Assembly: GCF_016920785.2 (NCBI RefSeq)
Contig: NW_024609881.1
Span: 45,912,710-45,976,709, forward strand
DNA: 64,000 nt
Source: Ixodes scapularis
Taxonomy: Eukaryota > Arthropoda > Arachnida > Ixodida > Ixodidae
Direction of reading: 5' to 3'
How positions within the stretch are numbered: the stretch's first letter is position 1; every line of letters begins with the position of its first letter. A program made the translations under genes and the position numbers. The notes below the pieces were generated by a model. That model had not been told where the DNA came from. It did not search any database and worked only from the letters and a program-made list of their open reading frames with translations. This document shows, in pieces, positions 33,504 through 44,270 of this stretch.

Positions 33504-35010
33504 ATCATACTTTTTTACAGCTGATATAAATGTATTAAAGCCCCACTGATAAAAGCGCGTAGACACTCGAGGGGGCTGTATAGAAACGTAATAGACAAAC
33601 AATTGATTCTGGTATTCTGGTGTTCTGGTTAAGCCGCTGCATATACTTTGAACAGGATATTTTCGAGCAACCTACTGTGTAAAAAGATTGGATATAATTA
33701 CACCAGATTCTAGTTTCTCTTGAAGCCACTTAGAATCCGAGCATCTTCCGGAAGTAGTCATTTTCTTTGGCACGGTGGTCTCTAAGTCATGCTCTATTTG
33801 GTTTCTGGGGGATTTTTTTTTTTTTTTTTTCAGCACTAAGTGCCACGATTCAATCACAGGGCTTCAACCTAAGCAGTGGGAGCCGTTCCTAAAACAAGTC
33901 CTAACTTGTTTTTGTTAATTTTTGATGTTATTTGAAATCATGAAGTGCCTAATCTCCGTCATGAATTTGAAAGAAAAAAAAAAGCTTGGGAAATACCTAC
34001 TTTTGGAATAAAGGAACTGACCTCTCAGTCATTTCCTTCATTCTGGGATATTCATAATCATCAGTGGTTCGCCCGCTTGTAGATGCATGCACGGTAACTT
34101 CAACCTGTATTAGACCACAGTTATTTGTGCGGTGATATCAGTGGTGCGACAAACAGGCGCTGACTTGTCCTTGCATGGTAATCGCTGGACGACTGAACCG
34201 TGTCTGCGAGTGGGGCTTGTCCCTTTGACTCGTTTCAAGGTAAAACGGAATGTACTAACCGCAAGCTACGTGGGCTTACGGCGATGTAACATAAGATCTG
34301 GTATGTTGAAGCAGAAAAAAAAAAAAAAATACGTAGCGACCTTTGAAGGCAATCAGCGAAACCTAACCAAGCAAGTAGAACAAAAGGAGAGTGAAAGTGA
34401 GTAAGAGATAAAGTAAGAGAAAGAAATAGAGATAGAGACAAAGAAGCACACGGAGGAAGAGAAGAAAAAGAGAAGGTCCGTTACAGAGAGCGGTGCACAC
34501 CGCTTCGTGTCCGAGTTTCTCGTTGACCTCACCCTACAAAGGATCACGCCGGGGCATACGGCGTTGCCCGTTCTCGTGCAACAAAACGGCATTCTTGGTT
34601 CACGTTATAGAGGTTCGATATTATCGATCGAATTATCCCTGCTATAAACCCGCGGATGACCTCGAGTGGATAAAGGATCAAGGAAACCGACAGTGCACAG
34701 GGGAGCAGACATAATTCCCTGGCGTCTGATTCCGGTGCTGGTAAATACGTGGCGACGACGAGCTATTTTTAACGCTTCGTCAACGTACGGAGCACACAAT
34801 TACGCGTTACTGAAATAAAGTAACTAATTTAATACCGCTACTCGTTACTCACTCCAGAAGTCACTGAGAACGTTGCTTAATGGTGCAATTAAAAAAAAGA
34901 AAAAAAGATTGCGTTTTATCTTAGCTTGAGTGTAATGCGTTATTTTCTGGTCCCTCTGAATGTGTCGTTTTTTGTAAAGCAGCAGTCGCTTGGTGTCTAT
35001 TCGGACTCCA
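33504..35010. other. Intergenic, no gene seen
   Basis: Contains a T run near 33813-33830 and a purine-rich GA tract at about 34385-34475. No supported gene. Confidence 0.5.
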
Positions 35011-35014
35011 CGGC

Positions 35015-37615
35015 AGAACCTAGTCATTGTCGTTTGTTATAAAGCTCCTGATAGCGCTACACCATTTACAAATGATCTGGACGAGGTTCTACAATATCTA
35101 AATGACAAGCTTCCCACTGCGAAAATCTTTATATGTTGCAATTTTAACTTGCCAATTATTGATTGAAACCTAAAGTGCCTCGCAGTTCTAGTAGTTTTTT
35201 AAAGTTAATTGAGGAAGTTACTGGATTTGTGTGAATACTAGAATACAATAGAATAGAATACAACTGTATTGAGGTCGTAGACCAACCCATAAGGCACTAA
35301 CGACATCCCCTGGGGCGGGAAAGTTCATCACGAACGTGACCGGTATCAGCGATCAACTACATTTTAATATCACCATTGCCGTAGCCGTCCAGTGGCGTTC
35401 AAATTATAAAAAAAGATAATTTGAGACTGCAACTAGGCAAACTTTGAAGAAATCAAAAACTAACTCGTTAACTTCTTCCAGTTTTCAGTGAAACATTTTT
35501 TCCTCTTACAACAGAGGACAACTGGCTGTGTTTTTCAGCAAAACTGTAAGAACTGGCTGAAATGTACACCCTACTAGTCCAAATAAATTTAGGCAGGTAT
35601 CACCTTCGGTTAAATAATAAATTGAATAGGCTCAGAAACGAACACAAAGACTACTTAGGAAAGCTAATCACTCAAGTAATAACGCAGCGTGGGATAGGTA
35701 CCCCGTAGCAGCAGAGGAATGCGTTTATCATAAACGACTCGCACAAAAAAAAAAAAGGCTAACGATTTTTTTTTGTTTTATTACGAACAAACCCTCAAAT
35801 GTTTTCGCAGCAGCTATCACCGGATTGACGTGCCCTTCGAATTGAACTAGTTACTGAAAACGATGAGATTATACCGGACATTGAGTGTCCGGGTACCTCC
35901 CATCATTATTTTATATCTGTATTTAGCGACGAAAATCAGCAGTGCTTATCGATATATGTCCTCAAATAAAATATTAATTGAGGAATTAAATTAGTATAAC
36001 ATGTGAAGGAATCATCAAACTAGACGACACCTTAAAGCTGGCCTCGACTCCTGGGACTGACAACATAAACACAAAATTAAAAAAAAAAACATAAAAAAGA
36101 CAGTAGTGAATTTCTAGCCCTGATATTTATACAATCCTTGTCATCCATTTCAATTCATAGAAACTGTAAAATAGTGAAAGTTATTCCGATTTATTAAAGT
36201 GGTGACAAGCGGCAGACTTGCAATTATCGCCCCATATCTTTAACCAATGTACCATAAAAACTCATCGAACACATTATACGCCTCACACATTGTAAACTAC
36301 CTAAACAACTCAAGTTTCCTATTCGAGCACCAAAACGGTGTTCGGTTTTCAAAAGGCATATTCGTGTGAATCACAGCCAGCTGAGTTTACTCATAGATTT
36401 GCTTAAAAACATGGAAATAAACATCCAAACTGACGCCATCTTCCTTGATTTTTTAAAGTATTTGATCGTGTCTCTTATAAATCTCTACTTCCTAAACGAT
36501 ATTCGACGGGTGTTCATGCTCTCGTTATATCATGGAATCAAAAAGTTCTTATATCACGCCTCCAGTACGTTGTAGCCAACAATCTCGGTTCTCCTTTGGC
36601 CAGAATTACATCGGGAGTTCATCAAGGTACTGGGCTCTCACCACTATTGTTTTTAATTGACATCAATTAACTGCCAACAACGATTTCTTCGTCCATCCGA
36701 CTTTTTACTGATGACTGCGTCCAAAACCGTTCAATTTCAGAAGCGCATAACCACATTAAATTACAGGAAACCTAATCAAATTTAAGTCATGGTGTGAAGG
36801 TGGAAAATGCTATTAAATACCACAAAATACAAGTTGACATATTTTACTACAACACGTGACATTTTATCATATTCTTACTTCATTGACAATGACCTAGTAA
36901 ATTCGCAATCCTGTAACAAGTCCGTCTGCTTTCATCTGTCACCTATCTTGGAAGTACCACATAGAGTCAATAGCTGCTGATGCGTCACGCACACTTGGTT
37001 ACATTCAGTAAACTTTAAATACAGTCCCCCCCTTCCCAATGCATACGAAAGCTAGTGTATAAAATACATGTGAGGCCCAAATTAAAATTCGCATCTTTAA
37101 TCTAGAGTCTATCACATGCATACCTAACAATTCATTTAGAGGCAATTCAAAATAGGGCGTCCCGCTTCATAACATCATCATACTCACGAACCACCAGCGT
37201 CTCTTCACTCAAGTTCTCTTTCAAAATCCCTCTCCCAATTTCATCAAGTCATTGCACACTTATGTTTTTGCAACAGGTTTTATAACGATACATCTCACAC
37301 TTACCACGTTATACAACCTAAAACCCTATAGGTCATCTTCACGCCTCAACCATAGTTATAATTTGAGAAGTCTACAAGAAAAAACTCTTGCATTCAGAAG
37401 CTCATATATTTTTAGTACGATTATTGCATGGAATGACCTTCTTGAAACCATCGCCTCCATTACTGATCCCGTTCTGTTCCACCAAAAGGTCACTAACATT
37501 ACATGTCATTTCTTTTAACGTCGTATTTTACCTAGCTTATGGTATTTTATATGACACCTTGTTTATTTTTGTATTACGTTTTTATATAATGAACTCGGGC
37601 TTTTAAGGTGCGAAA

Positions 37616-37646
<31 letters not shown>

Positions 37647-37649
37647 ATA
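35015..37649 (+). mobile_element. Near full-length dead LINE (endonuclease plus reverse transcriptase)
   Basis: Broken frames give, in order: an APE-type endonuclease stretch (VIVVCYKAPDSATPF, then IFICCNFNLPIID for the GDFNLPxIDW motif); GISDQLHFNI for the SDH motif at about 35350; YRPISLTNVP for RT at about 36220; IQTDAIFLDF for the first catalytic block at about 36420; SGVHQGTGLSPLLFLIDIN and LFTDDC (usual F-A-D-D) at about 36610-36720; and the C-terminal YNLRS...FSTIIAWNDLLE at about 37360-37450. It ends in an (AAAT)n tail at 37613-37649. Many stops and shifts kill it. It is a CR1/jockey-like element with no RNase H. The same 3' region recurs in reverse at 40357. Confidence 0.85.
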
Positions 37650-38555
37650 CAAAAGTAGCCACTTCAGTTTGGATTTGGCCATAGACGTCGGCGGACGCTG
37701 CATTGGAGCGATGGTGCTTGAATTTTAAATTGGTTTAAGTTAGTCGGATCACATGAGCGGTTGTAACGTTCTTTTTGAGACATTGCTGTGTAATGGGCAA
37801 CAATGTTTTTGTTGGTTAAGTTAGTTTAAATGTATCCGCACCCCTTGAGAGACGACGAGCACAAAAGCAGACCACCAATAACTGTGTCTAAAAACAATTA
37901 AAAAAACGAAACAAAAAACGTCGCTGCTGTGGAGAGTTTCTTTAGAAACAATTATCAGTTCATTTGCTGCGTCACGAGGATTAGTCCGCCAAGGGTTTAA
38001 ACCACTTGTTTAGATCCAAGCTCCTTTGTTTGAGAAACGTTTAAGGTCGTTGGGTCACTTAGGTGCCACAATAATATGACGGAAGCTCAAGCGCTGCCAC
38101 GGGTGAATTGGTGCCAAGAGATGCTGCGCGAATTTTCGATATGGTGGAAAACGAAGAAACCTAAATCTACAAGCATGATCTAAAAAAAGAAAAAAAAAAG
38201 AAGGAAAGTTTCACTAATTTGCTTGGGTCTTCTTCGGGAGGCTTCACCGCTGAAAGTAAAGATACCAAGAACTGTGGGAAATAAAGGGGTGGCAACAACC
38301 TCCCGAACGAGTACGTGGCTGCGCTTGATCTAGAAAATAAAAGTACAGTCATTGATCAACGGAACGTCAGAGTTTCTCCTATAGTTGTTTTTGAGAAAAT
38401 TTAGGAAAGGCGGTCACGTTCACTTCTCCTAAACCACTTCAGATTTATTTTAGCCGAATTTCCATCCACTTTGTTTTCTCTGCAAGAAAGATTACGACTT
38501 CGCGATAAAAAAAAGTCATAGCAAGAACACGCCACGCGGTTCAGGTTTGTTCCGC
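37650..38555. other. Intergenic, no gene seen
   Basis: No supported gene or element. Confidence 0.5.
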
Positions 38556-38557
38556 GG

Positions 38558-38625
38558 AGCTGACGGTGGCGCAAGCCATCGCCCGATTACAGAGTTCAAT
38601 CGGGTACATTTATCCATCCCCCCAC
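38558..38625 (+). repeat. Short interspersed repeat with GTGGCGCAAGCCATCGCCCG
   Basis: GGTGGCGCAAGCCATCGCCC, then GATTACAGAG and TTATCCATCCCCCC. Same family as 5164 and 39690. Confidence 0.5.
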
Positions 38626-39689
38626 GGAGTAGAGGCGGTGTTGGGCTGGTCACCGCAGCTGTAACCTAACATCACGTGGTGACCTCACGTTACGGATGTA
38701 TGACATCACACAAGGAAGTAGGCGGGCTTCTTGGATCGCGAACAGCGGTCAAGCGAGAGTCCGGAAGGTTTCGCAGTGACCTCTCAGTTTCTAATACCCT
38801 GTTGGAACGCTAATAGGTAACATTTTGTTTCGCAGCTAATCGACACACCCCTCTTCACTGCACGGACTTCCTGACCGACCCCGTGCAGAGAAGAAAACAA
38901 AGTGAGATGCAGGAATGGTGCCAACGTTTCTGAATACCTCAAGGTTCGATTGGTTTGGCGAACCTTCGCACTTTTGACGAAATTCGACAAATTTCGCCTT
39001 TTTAAAGAGTGTTACCCGATTGTTACAAACATTTTCAGATGTTTGGAGAACAGTATGTATAAAAAATATCTGTTTTAGACTTTAGTGCTCGGTAATATTC
39101 ATTTCCATTGTGTGAGCAATGAAGAAGCAAATATATAAGCTTTTAATGCTTTAGTTAGCTCGATAAAATGCTGCACCCGTCCTTACCCAGGCGGCCACTG
39201 GAAAACAACAACAACAGTAAGACAACAATTATACAAATTTCGTACTATTATGAAACAAGGAATTGCACTGAAGGTATACTGTTTATCGGATATTTTCAAT
39301 TTATGAAGAATATTTTGACTATACTTGCACTGTCCTTCGTATTTTAGTTGTGCAGTCCGCACGTCCACTCACTCTGACAACTATGGGATGTGCGCACTAA
39401 AAATGCGCGTATTATATGCTATTTGCGAACTAAAACAAAAAAACAAAAAAAAAACATAAAATTAGTATACTTCTAGTGAATTCCTTTTTGCCACGGAGAC
39501 TCTGTTTGGCTTTTAATTTACGCCCATCCGCATGGTATTCGAACGTTTATCGAAAGTCGTGTTATGAGTTCGAAAGTGTCGAGCCTAGCCGAACTCGAAC
39601 CTCTGTAGGTTCATGACATTCCCAGTCAGGACAATTCAACCTCAAAAACAAGGCCTGTCCCGCCCCCAACCCCCCATATCCTCCCTGGA
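38626..39689. other. Intergenic, no gene seen
   Basis: No supported feature. Confidence 0.5.
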
Positions 39690-39755
39690 TGGGTGGATAG
39701 ATGAATAAGGCTAAATCCTTTTAATCGGGCGGCGGCGTACGCCACCTAGCCAGTG
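39690..39755 (-). repeat. Short interspersed repeat, reverse copy
   Basis: The reverse complement reads GCTAGGTGGCGTACGCCGCC, then GCCCGATTAAAAGGATTTAG, then CATCTATCCACCCATCC. Same family as 5164 and 38558. Confidence 0.55.
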
Positions 39756-40356
39756 TTTTTTTTTCCTAACATTTATTTCACATAGAGTTATATATGTAGA
39801 GATTTGTTCTTAAAAGCTACGATCCGTACGACGGAGGCGACTCAGAACGCCGAGATCGGACACCTCTGCCGCCTTCCCGCGTCGCTCTTGAGCTTCGGCG
39901 TGTTTTACCGCTTGGGGGCGGGTCCGAGATCCACACATGATGACGTCATATACGCAAAGGCCTCCACTTCTAAATGGTATCGGCCTGGAGCGGGATCCCC
40001 CTAAGAAGGTTTTACGCATATCTTGATTTCCTCTCCCCGTCCCGGCTTCGTTCTTGAGTCGCATTCAGACGACGCGAACGAGCGGGGTTGTTGAATATGC
40101 AGGCTCGCGCTTAGTGCATCGAAGCTCGCAACACAATCCCGTAAGGAGTCGGAACTGAGACGAAACAATGAAATCGGAAGAGTGACTTTGGGCCGCACCC
40201 AACGAGGCGGGGGGACGTGACATCCGCGGAGGTTGCGAGACCGCTCGGGTTTCGATTCCATTTGTTGCGATTTGCAATCTTACGGAAGGATTGGGTCTTG
40301 CGTACGCGGAGTCCACCACTATGACAGAAACAAAAAAAGAAGAAAAGGATAACCCT
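39756..40356. other. Intergenic, no gene seen
   Basis: No supported feature. Confidence 0.45.
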
Positions 40357-40868
40357 ATTTTATTTATTTATTTTTATTTACATTGTACCTACATCGCCCT
40401 GTGGGCATTATTGTAGGGGGGTTTTAGAAAACATTATAACAAATGGAAAAAGAAAACGTCATTATCATCGATGGACACAACATCTTCCGGGAGATCGTTC
40501 CACTCTCTCGCGGTTTTGACAAAAAAGGAATTCGCAAAACTGTCAGTCCTGTAAGTGGGAACAGCAATTTTTTTAGAATTATCACAACGGGTAGAAACGT
40601 AGGATGGCTCCATAAGATAAGTGGCTTTATCAATTCCTGTTTTGTTGTGAAAGACACGGTGGAAAAATTTTAGTCTTAGTTTTTTTCGTCTACATTCGAG
40701 TGTTTCCCATCCCAGCATGGCTTTCATATCTGTAACACTAGCATAAGGGTCATAGTTGTTCAGTACAAAACACGCGGCCTGATTTTGAATTTTTTCTAGT
40801 TTATTGATAAGGAAGTCGTGATAAGGGTCCCACACAACGCACGCGTAATCAAGGATCGTTATTACCAA
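40357..40868 (-). mobile_element. 5'-truncated LINE, C-terminal end of reverse transcriptase ORF
   Basis: On the minus strand an open frame of 144 codons reads LDYACVVWDPYHDFLINKLE, then KIQNQAACFVLNNY, later FFVKTAREWNDLPEDVV. This is the standard C-terminal segment of jockey/CR1-type LINE polymerases (DYASVVWDP..N...LE.VQRRA.RFI and R....WN.LP). The reading frame is intact within the piece. The 3' end is an AAATA-rich tail at 40357-40380. Truncation at about 40868 is typical of incomplete reverse transcription. It is younger than the relic at 35015. Confidence 0.8.
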
Positions 40869-40975
40869 AGAAAAATAAAGTGTTTCTTTAACGTTTCGCG
40901 AATAAAGAAGTCTTTCTTTAACGTTTCGCGAATTGAATAAAGTGTTTCTTTAACGTTTCGCGAATTGAATAAAGA
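40869..40975. repeat. Tandem repeat, about 32 bases, three units
   Basis: The unit AATAAAGTGTTTCTTTAACG plus TTTCGCGAATTG occurs three times, the middle one with a small change (AAGAAGTCTTTC). TTCGCGAA is itself a palindrome. It abuts the truncated 5' end of the LINE at 40868. Confidence 0.8.
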
Positions 40976-41358
40976 AGAAAATGCACGAAAAAATTTTCAA
41001 ATAATCATATAAGATTTTGTACAATTCTACGTATAACGCGAATATAGGTCTTTGCATGATGTTACAAGTTCTTATATATGTCTATATTGCCTCACAGTCG
41101 TCTATATTTCAATAAGGGTGATATCAGATAAAATGGGACAAAGCGCGGATGGTCGACATCTTTAATTCACGTGTCATTTTAATGCACAAAAAAAGGGAAG
41201 AAACGAAGTATAAACGTAGAGTTCTTATATCTGCTTACGGGAGCGTTTAGCGCTCGAAATCACGAAGTCACAACAATCAGGCAACCCGACCCACGTACAA
41301 ACCGACGACAGTGATGGAATTTGTTTCCACAAAAAGTTGGAAACCTTAGCCGTTTGTT

Positions 41359-41360
<2 letters not shown>

Positions 41361-41410
<50 letters not shown>
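41361..41410 (+). repeat. (TA)n microsatellite
   Basis: About 25 perfect AT/TA units. Confidence 0.95.
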
Positions 41411-41412
<2 letters not shown>

Positions 41413-41610
41413 TTACACGCGCACAGCTTTAAGCAGCAGTAACGGTGCTCACACATCATACAAAAAACACACGGAGTTTCTCTGCAGATGTGACGACATA
41501 CTTATCTGCGAACACGCCTCAAAGCATGTTCAAAGCGCGATTTAATCATCATGCTTTGATGATGCAACCAATGTGACTTCCTACACGAGAACGAAACACG
41601 CCTCACACAC

Positions 41611-41785
41611 TAGAGAGTTTTAGGGAACGGTTTTTGCACATCCGACGCGGTATACGATGTGCCCTCCGGTACGAACTGCGCATGCGCTACCGCAGAAGAC
41701 TCACACATGCGCAGCTGGTACCGGAGGGCCCTTCGTATACCCTATAGGATGTGCAAAAACGGGTCTCTAAAACTCCTTACTGTTT
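41611..41785. mobile_element. Palindromic foldback element
   Basis: GAGTTTTAGGGAACGGTTTT...TGCACATCC on the left pairs with GGATGTGCAAAAACGGGTCT...CTAAAACTC on the right. Inner parts CCCTCCGGTACGAACTGCGC and TGCGCAGCTGGTACCGGAGG also pair. The loop is short, so about 80 bases per arm. Confidence 0.75.
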
Positions 41786-42114
41786 GCAGACTGTCTTTTG
41801 TACGGTATCTTGGTGGTACGAGACTGCGGCTATACAGTTGCGAAGCAACCGGGATTCGCACAAAGTACTCAAACAGGCCGACAGAGGTCACTGCAGAGCG
41901 AGCATCACCTGACTTTTTCCCGAGGCGGTGCGGTGATGTCAGTCAGCTCCATGGGCAGTATAGGACTGCTCTGGCGATACACACGATCCCGGTTTGGTGG
42001 AGGCTCTATTTTGCTTTATTCGGGATTTTTGCCGCTAAGTACTTCGCTGTCGAGTGTAGAGAAGCGCTAAATTAATCCGCGGTGGTGTTAATTGGAGTGT
42101 AAACAGCTCTACAC

Positions 42115-44270
42115 GATCTGCTCACGCTATACTCCGTTTCACGATAACTTGGCGAACTATACGGAGGCTGCGGCAACCCGTGACCCAATACGGCCCTCGG
42201 AGCGAGGCACACGAAAACACTTCATGGTTCAAGCCACGGAGGCCTCGTTACCGCCACAGCAGCAGGGCTGTCCGCTACAAAAAGTAGTTCTATGCGGAGG
42301 GCAAGTTCGTCTGCTTTTTGCGGAGGGGGGTAGCGGTGACGTCAGAACGCCGAGCCCTGATTGGCTGATCGCGACCCCCTATCTGAGCGTCGTCTGCTTC
42401 TTTGCAACGTCGTCTGCGTCTGTCTTACCTTTCCTGCGACTTTCGGAAGTGCAGAGGCCAGATTCACGAAACGATCTTACGCCAAAAATATGCGTTAGAC
42501 AAAACTTGAGAACAAATTCATATTCACGAAACGAAATTTTCGTAAGTTTTGCGCAGGTTACAACGAAATCATACGACAGCTCAGAAGCTGTCTTACGCAC
42601 TTCTTACGATCAAATCAGCATGGCCAACAGCGTCGCGGTCGCGACGACCAACGGACGTTTATTTTTCTACGGTCGCTTCTCACGCTTCCCGACTTCAAGA
42701 AACAAGAAAAAAGTAAAAAGTACTTGAAACAGACCAGGACGAACAAGAACGCTGGATCCACAAACAACCGGGAAAAGCTCCAACGGCAACGATTCCACCG
42801 ACAACGACCAAGCGAGCTCGGCAGAAAGGCCTAGCAGGCACTCCGACTCGGCGACCGTCTGCCCACGACCGGCTGGCGTGCTGAATGGAATATGCCCGCG
42901 CGACCCTCGTGAACCCTTCCCGTGTTATACTTTGATCGCTGACCTCAATTTTAGATTAAGGGGTCAATCTCTTCCTCTTGTCATCTCCTTGTTTTCCGAG
43001 GCAACGGTGACTCTCGCCGGTGAAAAAGCGGTGAATCTCCGACAGACGCAGGAAAGGTAAAGCAGCCATCGCTTTGACCAGCAGACGTAAAGCAGACGAC
43101 GTTAAAGGCTGACTCCATGGGACGAATATTCTGCGAATAATTGACGAATTTTGCCAGGCGGCATTTGCTGTGCGCGTGGCATCAGCATAGTGGGCGCTAC
43201 ATCGCGCGCAAAGCGAGCGTGCCGTCGGGCGGCGTTCGTCAGTTACTCGCCGCATAATTCGCTCCATGGAATTCAGCCTTGACTGCGCCAACCCGCCGAC
43301 GCCGTTAAAGAGTGAGGAGTCTCGCCGCACACGAAAAGAGGGAAACAGTATTTGGGAGGGAACTTGCGGAGACTAACACGCGCACTCTCGGTTTTTAGCA
43401 AACAAACCTCGGCACCTTAGGACACCTCGCCATGGAGTGAGACCTTTGACTTCCCTCCTTGATGCGCGTCTGCTATTTGTTAGACAAAAACAACGTACCG
43501 CTCGAGTTATTTCGTCTGCCCTCTCTGAAAGGCGAAGTCGAGCTTGCTCGACTTCCGAAAGTCGCAGTAAAGGTAAGACAGACGCAGACGACGTTGCGAG
43601 CAGACGACGTTGCCAAGGAGCAGACGACGCTCAGATAGGGGGTCGCGAACAGCCAATCAGGGCTCGGCGTTCTCACGTCACCGCTACTTCCTTTCTCGTG
43701 CGCAGAAGACGAAAATGAGCCCACTTGCGAGGCGTATAGGCTTCTTTTTTGGCAATCGAACTCGCGCGATTGCATCTCTATCGACACTACGCTACACGAC
43801 ACGGAAGGAAGACGAAGACGTGTTTTTTTCCAACGATAATTAATCCGGATCAACACTTTTCCGAAACTAACGTGGCTTTTAAGCGATGTTGAAACGATCA
43901 CAGACCCTGTCTGGTTGACTGCTTCCGCTCAAAACTTCGCCCTGTGACATTAGCACCCACCACAGATTCAGGGGTAAATTGAGCGTATATGGCTGTCTCA
44001 TGAATTGTTCCCGAAGAGCTCTCTACTATAGCGGATGATAATGTTGCGGCAGTAGACGTTCATTCAAGTTGATTCCGCAGCAGACGACCCTTGACCAGCA
44101 GACGACAGCTGGTTCTTCCGGGCCTCGTATTTGGCGCAGGGACACAAACGCTCCCATCACCTGGTGTCACTTGCGATCGCTCCGACGCTGTTATTGGGTT
44201 GTGCGGGCCGCAGCCTTCACAGTTAACCAAGTTGTCGTGAAAGGTAGTAGTATATAAGGTTTTCGCAGAC
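42115..44270. mobile_element. Composite inverted-repeat structure with nested MITEs
   Basis: Outer arms: 42125-42215 (TTCACGATAACTTGGCGAAC, GAGGCTGCGGC, ACCCAATACGGCC) pairs with 44165-44255 in reverse. Middle arms: 42290-42450 (TAGCGGTGACGTCAGAACGC, CCCTGATTGGCTGATCGCGA, AACGTCGTCTGCGTCTGTCT) pairs with 43560-43740 in reverse. The middle arms are GCAGACGA-family sequence. The right arm carries extra sequence between about 43740 and 44060. Between the arms sit other repeats, including the element at 43103. Confidence 0.65.
43103..43291. mobile_element. Nested palindromic MITE
   Basis: AAAGGCTGACTCCATGGGAC...TGACGAA on the left pairs with TTCGTCAGTTACTCGC...CCATGGAATTCAGCCTT on the right. It lies within the larger inverted structure. 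Confidence 0.7.
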
